A stretch of DNA of 23,916 nucleotides from positions 1-23,916 of the forward strand of contig CATMIT010000015.1 in NCBI GenBank assembly GCA_950069165.1, written 5' to 3'. Below the pieces are notes generated by a model. It worked only from the letters and a program-made list of their open reading frames with translations. It was not told the origin of the DNA and ran no database searches. The DNA is from an uncultured Flavobacteriales bacterium (GTDB taxonomy: Bacteria > Bacteroidota > Bacteroidia > Flavobacteriales > BACL11). Both the position numbers and the translations under genes were made by a program. This document shows positions 7,305-12,949 of this stretch, piece by piece. Positions within the stretch are counted from its first letter, which is position 1. Every line of letters starts with the position of its first letter.

Positions 7305-8488
7305 AGAGTCTGAATTTTATTTAAGAAAAAGGATAAGTTCTCCGCTATCTTTTTAGTATTATAATTTTCCAAAATATTATCCTTAGCATTTACGCCAATT
7401 TTCCTGCTTTCCACAGGATTTTCAAAACACCAAATTATCTGATTAAAAAACTCCTCAGTAGTATCAGCAATTAAAATATTTTTATTATCAGCATAATGAA
7501 TTCCAGATGCGCCAATAGATGTGCTAATGATGGTTTTTCCTAGCGCCATTGCTTCTAAAATTTTAATTCTTATTCCACTCCCGCTCCAAAGCGGTACAAT
7601 CATCAAATTATACTTTTTCATAAATGATTTTGCATTTTCCACTTCTCCATCTATCACTATATTTTCATTAGAAAAATTATTGAAATAATTAGGCATACTA
7701 CTTCCCGCCAAGTGCAAAATAACTTCTTTTTTTTGTTGATTAATAAGAGGAAATACTTTATCTAAGAACCACTTTATACCATTCAAATTCGACATCCAAT
7801 CCATGGAACCAATATGAAATAAAGTATTTTTTTCTGCAGGAGAATTTGTTTCACTTTCTGCATCAATGGCAAATGGTATAGTGCTAATGTCCTTTGCGCT
7901 TTGTTTTTTCATCCAATTCGCATCCTTTTCGCTAATGCAAATTATCCCATCCATTTTTAAGACTATGGCTTTTTCGTAATTAGATAGTTTTTTTTGTAAC
8001 AAATTCAGATAGCATTTCTTTAGGAAATTATTTGTTTGTTTTGCCAATCCTTTCCAGATATCAGATTCTATATTATGTGCTCTTAGCACAATTTTTGCAT
8101 TTGAATTCTTTGAAATCATTTCAAAATAGGGACATACATATAACCCTTCTAAAAGGACAATATCAAAACTATTTTCTTTTATGAGTTCTTTTAATCTTTT
8201 AGCAAAACTATTGGAGTAAAAACGATTGGTATTGTAGGAACTTTTAGAAAATAAACTTTGGAAAGCAGGAAGTATTTTCACATTAGTATCAATAAAAATA
8301 TGCTCAAAATCAGTATTGCTTAAGTATTGAGAAGGAATATCCTTGGCATCATGTTTTGGCGTGCTAATTGCCATTACCTTTAACTTATGGCCTTTGTTTA
8401 TTAATGCATCTGAAATATGATTTACAGCCAAAGCATAGCCGTCTTTTTTAGGAAAGGGCGGTTTGCTACATATTTGTAAAATATTCAT
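7301..8488 (-). CDS. Group 1 (GT4-like) glycosyltransferase
   Basis: The 395-residue protein has a GT-B fold. The N-terminal acceptor-binding half starts with ILQICSKPPFPKKDGYAL (3-20) and includes VLRAHNIES (134-142). The C-terminal nucleotide-sugar half includes LFHIGSMDW (223-231) and SGSGIRIKILEAMALGK (302-318), which carries the conserved acidic residue of the EX7E-like region. It has no membrane span. The sugar specificity cannot be deduced. Four-base ATGA overlaps with both neighbours (8485-8488 and 7301-7304) tie it to the LptF/G-like permease and the membrane glycosyltransferase. The neighbourhood suggests a role in assembling an envelope glycan or glycolipid. Confidence 0.9.
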   Translation of the reverse strand: MNILQICSKPPFPKKDGYALAVNHISDALINKGHKLKVMAISTPKHDAKDIPSQYLSNTDFEHIFIDTNVKILPAFQSLFSKSSYNTNRFYSNSFAKRLKELIKENSFDIVLLEGLYVCPYFEMISKNSNAKIVLRAHNIESDIWKGLAKQTNNFLKKCYLNLLQKKLSNYEKAIVLKMDGIICISEKDANWMKKQSAKDISTIPFAIDAESETNSPAEKNTLFHIGSMDWMSNLNGIKWFLDKVFPLINQQKKEVILHLAGSSMPNYFNNFSNENIVIDGEVENAKSFMKKYNLMIVPLWSGSGIRIKILEAMALGKTIISTSIGASGIHYADNKNILIADTTEEFFNQIIWCFENPVESRKIGVNAKDNILENYNTKKIAENLSFFLNKIQTL

Positions 8489-9876
8489 TGCTTAATAAAC
8501 AGTTTGCTTATCGGATTAGTATATCTGCCAATATTAAACAGTGTTATATTTCTACTTGTTTTATAAATAAGAAATATTGCTATTGGTAGAAAAACAAGAT
8601 TTGCGAGCCACATTCCTTCTGATGGTGTAAGTGTTGCATCTTTGGCAGCTTTCTCCCCAATAATATTTATAACATGATAAAAGACAAAAAAGAAAACCGA
8701 AACCATTACTGGCATGCCAAATCCTCCTTTTCGAATAATGGTCCCAAGAGGTGCGCCAATCAAAAATAAAATAATACAAGCAATGGCCAATGCTATTTTT
8801 CTATGCCATTCAATTTTGTGTTTTCTTATTATATAATTCCTATATTCTAGGTCATTTTTATTGGAACTTGCAATTGATTTTAGGGTTCTTAGTTTATTAA
8901 GAGTGTAATCGTATATTCTCGCATTTTGAAGATTTTTAGAAGTAGATTTTGTTGCAGTAAATTCAGTATTAGTTTGATTAAAACCAGCAAAATTATATTT
9001 TTCTAAAACATTTTTATTTATCAACTCTGTTCTTTGGCTTAGTTTACTATTCAAAGAATCGATTGCATTACTGAGTTGCTGATTGTTTAACATGGCATAA
9101 TGCCCTTTGTAAAGTTCAGCACTTGTGCGCTTAAAATCAAATGCAGAAAGATCAAAAAGGATAATATCTTCTTTAAATTTGGTGGTTCGGTGTGGGTTTT
9201 TGTGCTTTCCTCTTTTCTCTTTTTCTTGCAGATAACTATAGCCATCCAATAGTTTAAATTCCAAAAATCTTTCATCTTTGCTAAGCTTCATACTACCTGA
9301 TTTTGCAATGATTATATTATCATTCCCATTTCTGTTTGTATGATTGTAAATAATGATATTTTTGAGCGTTTGTCCATCATCACTTTTTTCTTCCACCTTA
9401 ATGCTATATCCTTCAATACCATTGTAAAAAACACCTGCTTTTATGTTCAGTGCCGGTTTTTGTTTTTGTATGGAATACAGTAAACTGCCACTTTTTAAAT
9501 TGGCAACTGGCATTACATAATTGGAGAACATAAAAGAACCAATACTAACAAAAAACACAAAAACGATTAAGGGATTCATTATTCTTCTTAGTGACATCCC
9601 TGCCGATTTCATGGCTACTAATTCTGATTTTTCACCTAATGCACCAAAGGTCATTACTGATGCCAACAGCATTGATATGGGTAAGGCAAGAGGAACAAAG
9701 CGTACAGACGCAAAAAATAAAAGCTCACTAATTTCACTTATTTCCAACCCTTTTCCGACCAAATCATCAATCCACTTCCACAAAAATTGCATTAACAGCA
9801 GGAAAATAGTAATGAAGAAAGTGGCCACAAAAGGACCTATAAACGATCTAATTATGAAAAGATGTATTTTTTTCAT
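8485..9876 (-). CDS. LptF/LptG-family permease (YjgP/YjgQ)
   Basis: LptF and LptG form the inner-membrane part of the LptB2FG ABC transporter that extracts lipopolysaccharide for delivery to the outer membrane. This 463-residue protein shows the family topology. There are three N-terminal spans (about 12-32, 56-78, 101-121), a periplasmic beta-rich domain of about 230 residues, and three C-terminal spans (about 360-381, 388-407, 424-440). The coupling segment GEKSELVAMKSAGMS (81-95), which contacts the ATPase, is well conserved. I cannot tell LptF from LptG, since Bacteroidota copies diverge from the E. coli pair, and the partner and lptB are not in the window. It lies 22 bases after the START-like gene. 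Confidence 0.93.
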   Translation of the reverse strand: MKKIHLFIIRSFIGPFVATFFITIFLLLMQFLWKWIDDLVGKGLEISEISELLFFASVRFVPLALPISMLLASVMTFGALGEKSELVAMKSAGMSLRRIMNPLIVFVFFVSIGSFMFSNYVMPVANLKSGSLLYSIQKQKPALNIKAGVFYNGIEGYSIKVEEKSDDGQTLKNIIIYNHTNRNGNDNIIIAKSGSMKLSKDERFLEFKLLDGYSYLQEKEKRGKHKNPHRTTKFKEDIILFDLSAFDFKRTSAELYKGHYAMLNNQQLSNAIDSLNSKLSQRTELINKNVLEKYNFAGFNQTNTEFTATKSTSKNLQNARIYDYTLNKLRTLKSIASSNKNDLEYRNYIIRKHKIEWHRKIALAIACIILFLIGAPLGTIIRKGGFGMPVMVSVFFFVFYHVINIIGEKAAKDATLTPSEGMWLANLVFLPIAIFLIYKTSRNITLFNIGRYTNPISKLFIKQ

Positions 9877-9898
9877 TCAGAAGATTTTGAAAATAATC

Positions 9899-10285
9899 TT
9901 AAGAACCTAAGGCGTGCTTCAAACTCTCTACCTGCGTATCCCACAGCAATGTATTTTCCTCTTGTTCTTTTTCATCTTCAGCAAAATCGGTAACAATTAG
10001 GGAGACATCATTTGTTAAATCATCTACTTGAATGGTAAATTCAAAATAACTTTCATCCTCTTCATTGTCCAGCCAATGAAAACGAACAAATTGATTTTCT
10101 TTTTTCTTTAATAATTTTGCTGTTTGCTCACTTCCGTCCCAAAAAAAAGTATAAATATCATGCCTAATATGCACATCATCTGCAAACCATTCTGAAAGCC
10201 CACTAGGGTTACTTAACCTTTTGTAAAGAATATTGATAGAGGAGTGGATAGGATATTCTAATTGATATTTTATTAATTCAGACAT
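9899..10285 (-). CDS. START-like (SRPBCC-superfamily) domain protein
   Basis: This small 128-residue acidic protein has no signal peptide. It shows features of the helix-grip SRPBCC/START fold: an N-terminal strand-helix (YQLEYPIHSSINILYKRL), NPSGLSEWFADDV (26-38), alternating strands such as YTFFWDG and VRFHWLDN, and a long C-terminal amphipathic helix. It resembles the START-like family common in Flavobacteriia, whose ligand is not known. It is the first gene of the minus-strand operon that continues into the LptF/G-like permease. A lipid-related role is possible from fold and position but is inference only. Confidence 0.8.
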   Translation of the reverse strand: MSELIKYQLEYPIHSSINILYKRLSNPSGLSEWFADDVHIRHDIYTFFWDGSEQTAKLLKKKENQFVRFHWLDNEEDESYFEFTIQVDDLTNDVSLIVTDFAEDEKEQEENTLLWDTQVESLKHALGS

Positions 10286-10309
10286 TCGTCTTTGTTTTTT
10301 TGTTTTTGT

Positions 10310-10317
10310 TAATTTTG
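10310..10317 (+). promoter_or_regulatory. -7 element upstream of the methyltransferase gene
   Basis: TAATTTTG matches TAnnTTTG. TTTG at 10291-10294 could act as the -33 part, but the 15-base spacing is short. The predicted transcription start is near 10322, leaving a leader of about 40 bases. The 76-base gap must also hold a promoter for the divergent START-like gene, for which I find no exact match. Confidence 0.4.
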
Positions 10318-10361
10318 CGTCTTAATTTTTTTTGGCAATATATAAATAAATCAACTAAAAT

Positions 10362-10895
10362 ATGGCCTTAGTGCAAACATTCGAAAAACAAGGAAATTTC
10401 TTATTCAAATACAGAGGGCAATTCCCAGTTATTTTATTTCTATTAGCTATCCCATTTATTGGTATTACCGACTATGCTTCTATTTCAGAAGTTAACGAAA
10501 GATATTATATTAATATTTCAGTGTTTTTGTCTTTTGTAGGGTTTCTTATTCGCTTTTACACAATAGGAACTACTCCACACGGAACATCAGGTAGAAATAC
10601 CAAACAACAAGTTGCAGAAGTATTAAACTCAACAGGTATTTACGCAACACTAAGACATCCCTTGTATTTGGGTAATTACCTGATTTGGATTGGAATTGCA
10701 ACTTATGTTTTTAACCCTTTATTTATTCTGATTATTTCCCTTATTTTTTGGCTTTATTATGACAGAATAATGTTTGCAGAAGAGCGATTTTTGGAAAAGA
10801 AATTTGGAGATGAATACCTGGATTGGTCCAATAAAATTCCCGCTTTTATTCCTAATTTTCTAACTATAAAACATCCTCCATCCCTTTTCCATTAA
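10362..10895 (+). CDS. ICMT/PEMT-type membrane methyltransferase, apparently cut short by a frameshift
   Basis: The 177-residue product has hydrophobic spans at about 21-34, 50-67 and 102-132. It carries the signature of small integral-membrane methyltransferases related to isoprenylcysteine carboxyl methyltransferase and phospholipid N-methyltransferase: LRHPLYLGNY (97-106) and FAEERFLEKKFGDEYLDW (138-155), which bind S-adenosylmethionine. This frame ends at a TAA at 10893-10895. A neighbouring frame then stays open to 11100 and encodes two further membrane spans, so the reading frame appears to have been broken near the stop. The SAM-binding core lies wholly in this part, so residual activity is conceivable. 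The acceptor substrate is unknown. Confidence 0.8.
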   Translation: MALVQTFEKQGNFLFKYRGQFPVILFLLAIPFIGITDYASISEVNERYYINISVFLSFVGFLIRFYTIGTTPHGTSGRNTKQQVAEVLNSTGIYATLRHPLYLGNYLIWIGIATYVFNPLFILIISLIFWLYYDRIMFAEERFLEKKFGDEYLDWSNKIPAFIPNFLTIKHPPSLFH

Positions 10896-11100
10896 AACTG
10901 TTTTAAGGAGGGAGTATTCGGGTGTATTAGCCACTGTTATTGGGTTCTGTTTTGTTGAAGTTTTGCGAAATTATGTAATAGGAGAGGAGCTAATTTCTCA
11001 TAACTTAATTTGTGTTTTAATAGCAACTTTAACAGTATGTTTACTTTTGAGAACATTAAAGAGAAACACACAAATTCTTCATGAGAAAGACAGGGATTAA
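10879..11100 (+). pseudogene. Out-of-frame C-terminal portion of the membrane methyltransferase
   Basis: In the plus-strand frame one base ahead of the methyltransferase frame, 73 codons are open from 10879 to a TAA at 11098-11100, with no plausible start codon. The translation includes IKTVLRREYSGVLATVIGF, a second hydrophobic stretch (CVLIATLTVCLLLRTLKR) and a hydrophilic end. Loss of one base, for example one C of TTTTCC at 10885-10890, would join it to the upstream frame as ...HPPSLFIKTVLRREY... and give one protein of 245 residues. As I recall, about 250 residues ending in such a membrane tail is usual for this family in Flavobacteriia. A real mutation and an assembly or sequencing error are equally compatible. 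Confidence 0.7.
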
Positions 11101-11138
11101 ATTATTAATGAAAAATTTTAGCAAAGGTGTTTATATGC

Positions 11139-11146
11139 TATATTTG
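11139..11146 (+). promoter_or_regulatory. -7 element upstream of the tRNA gene
   Basis: TATATTTG fits TAnnTTTG and ends 11 bases before the first tRNA nucleotide, so transcription would start about 5-7 bases upstream of the mature 5' end. No good -33 TTG is seen. It lies just downstream of the end of the methyltransferase tail. Confidence 0.5.
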
Positions 11147-11157
11147 CCGACTATTTT

Positions 11158-11231
11158 GGCGTGGTAGCTCAGGTGGTTAGAGCGCAGGATTCATAACCCT
11201 GAGGTCGGCAGTTCAAATCTGCCTCACGCTA
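11158..11231 (+). tRNA. tRNA with CAU anticodon, probably elongator tRNA-Met
   Basis: A 74-base cloverleaf can be folded. The acceptor arm GGCGTGG pairs with TCACGCT (all seven pairs, two of them G-U). The D stem is GCTC/GAGC. The anticodon loop is TTCATAA with CAT at its centre, and the T stem is GGCAG/CTGCC around TTCAAAT. The discriminator is A11231 and CCA is not encoded. The first pair is G-U rather than the unpaired C-A of initiators, and the anticodon stem lacks the three G-C pairs of initiator tRNA, so it is not initiator Met. A lysidine-modified Ile tRNA also has CAU and cannot be fully excluded. The stem pair next to the loop is an A-C mismatch. Confidence 0.93.
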
Positions 11232-11232
11232 C

Positions 11233-11267
11233 AAAAAAAGCCCTCCATTTCTGGAAGGCTTTTTTAT
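11233..11267. terminator. Strong bidirectional hairpin terminator
   Basis: AAAAAAGCC at 11234-11242 and GGCTTTTTT at 11257-11265 form the outer stem. It continues inward, after one C-A mismatch, with T-A and CCA/TGG pairs around a TTTC loop. A-tract and T-tract flank the stem on both sides, so it can stop the tRNA transcript on the plus strand. It can also stop the hydrolase-fold gene that ends at 11286 on the minus strand. Confidence 0.8.
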
Positions 11268-11285
11268 TTAGAAAAGAATTAACTT

Positions 11286-12908
11286 TTATTCCACAATAAA
11301 CTTTCTTGTAATAGTTGCTTTGTCCGATTTTATATTCATTATATAAATACCATCACTCAAACTTGTCGTATTTATTTTAATGGCGTTTGCATTTACTTCT
11401 TTGCTATAAACAACTTGTCCTTGAATGTTATAAATTTCAATTGAATTGATTGTTGCTGCATAACTCACTACATTTACCTTTTCAGTAGTTGGGTTAGGAT
11501 AAATTTCAGTTGAAAAATCAATTACTTCTTCAATAGAAGAAACCATAACAGTGTCCAGTCCTAAAGCAAGAAACATTCTAGGGTTTAAATATCCTTGAAT
11601 AGTGTCTAAATAAGCATTTCCTTTTGTAGAGGACATATTAGGGTTTCCTAATATTGAATTCGCTGGACCATATCCTGCAGGTGAACTATGAATTGCTTGA
11701 TGCATATTATCATACCAAGTATTATCCCACCAATCCCAAGGAGCGCCTTCTTCTTCATATGATTCTCCAAATGCATTTACTCCAGATTGTGGAGTTGGAG
11801 TTAAAAAAGGATAAAGCCCTTCATATCCATCATTATTTACATTTGCGGCTTGGGTAAAAGCATCCGAAAACCCTGCATTGGCAAACACAGCATTGTTTCC
11901 ATACATTGCTTGGTGTTTCTGTACAATATAACTTCCTTGTACTTCCACTACAAAGTCTCCAGTTGTAGGAACAATCACATCCCCATTAGCATATGGAGCG
12001 TAAGGGTCTTTGGTACAATGAAAACTTACCATTGGCACATCCCCAGCTTCAAGCCAAGAGCTATCCGCTAAGGCGCCACCAATATTAAAAGCCATATTAA
12101 TATCATTACTATAAGATGGCCAGTTTGGAATATTCCAAGGCATTTGTCCAATTAAATTTCCTAAAGTGTCATAAATCGGCAAATAAGTAGAATCTGTTCC
12201 GTCATAATTTCCAAAAAAAGGAGGATAAACATATGGTTGCATTGTAGTTAGGTTAAAAAACTTTGTTAAATAAATTTCTTGCCAAGGCGTAATATCTCCA
12301 ACCGTATCTAATGTAGCATATCCTAATGAAATATAGGCGCCAGTTCCTTGCCCACCTAATGCAATTTGATTTGGATTAATCCCATAAGGGTTTCCATCAA
12401 TATCCTCTGTTTTTCTTAAAAAACGAACCATAGCTTTTGCATCTTGTATTCCCCTGTAAGCCGCTTGTAATAAAGTACTAGTTCTTACATCTTGGTCAGT
12501 TGAGGTAGGATTCCATCCTAATCTGTTGTTCATAGCAACCGCTACATATCCTTTTCTTGCCCAACGCGTACATTGCTCTACAATAGAAAAATCCGTTTTA
12601 TCTCCAGTTGGCTGTCCGTTTATTACTTGTGGTAAGAAACTTCCAGTATGTGCTAAAATCACTACAGGACGGTCAGTAAGATTATCTCCTGTTGGTTCAT
12701 AAATATCGCATAAAATTGGAGTTAAGGCCGGTGGATTTGCTCCTCCAGATAAAATAGCCGGTAAAATACTAATGTTCTCTGCAAACTGAACATCAGAGGT
12801 TACCGTAACATTAGTAAAGATATCATCCAGATATCTCATTTGTGCATCTGCACTAATTGCACTTATAATAAGAGTAAATGCAATAAAATTTTGTAATACT
12901 TTTTTCAT
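11286..12908 (-). CDS. Secreted alpha/beta-hydrolase-fold protein with T9SS sorting domain; nucleophile serine replaced by glycine
   Basis: The 540-residue protein has a signal peptide (about 1-22, ending ISADAQ) and an esterase-like alpha/beta-hydrolase domain: PVVILAHTGSF (81-91), ARKGYVAVAMNNRLGW (117-132), YRGIQDAKAMVRFLRK (151-166). A C-terminal type A sorting domain (about 468-540) runs from EIYPNPTTEKVNV to a terminal FIVE. The nucleophile elbow, usually G-x-S-x-G, reads GQGTG (186-190), so the Ser position is Gly188, codon GGA at 12345-12347. A likely acid is Asp301 in HCTKDPYAPY. Export across the outer membrane by T9SS is expected, but classical serine esterase activity is not. It lies 41 bases downstream of the TonB-dependent receptor gene and is probably co-transcribed. 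Confidence 0.85.
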   Translation of the reverse strand: MKKVLQNFIAFTLIISAISADAQMRYLDDIFTNVTVTSDVQFAENISILPAILSGGANPPALTPILCDIYEPTGDNLTDRPVVILAHTGSFLPQVINGQPTGDKTDFSIVEQCTRWARKGYVAVAMNNRLGWNPTSTDQDVRTSTLLQAAYRGIQDAKAMVRFLRKTEDIDGNPYGINPNQIALGGQGTGAYISLGYATLDTVGDITPWQEIYLTKFFNLTTMQPYVYPPFFGNYDGTDSTYLPIYDTLGNLIGQMPWNIPNWPSYSNDINMAFNIGGALADSSWLEAGDVPMVSFHCTKDPYAPYANGDVIVPTTGDFVVEVQGSYIVQKHQAMYGNNAVFANAGFSDAFTQAANVNNDGYEGLYPFLTPTPQSGVNAFGESYEEEGAPWDWWDNTWYDNMHQAIHSSPAGYGPANSILGNPNMSSTKGNAYLDTIQGYLNPRMFLALGLDTVMVSSIEEVIDFSTEIYPNPTTEKVNVVSYAATINSIEIYNIQGQVVYSKEVNANAIKINTTSLSDGIYIMNIKSDKATITRKFIVE

Positions 12909-12949
12909 CTTTTTTTGTTTTTGATTAGTGTTACAATATTACATATTTT

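Noticed and set aside
9521..9910. 129-codon plus-strand frame opposite the LptF/G gene
   Set aside because: It is antisense to well-conserved transmembrane and coupling-helix codons, with no recognisable domain.
10880..10900. Programmed +1 frameshift in the methyltransferase gene
   Set aside because: No recognised slippery codon, internal Shine-Dalgarno or stimulatory structure is visible. An indel is the simpler explanation, though it was not excluded.
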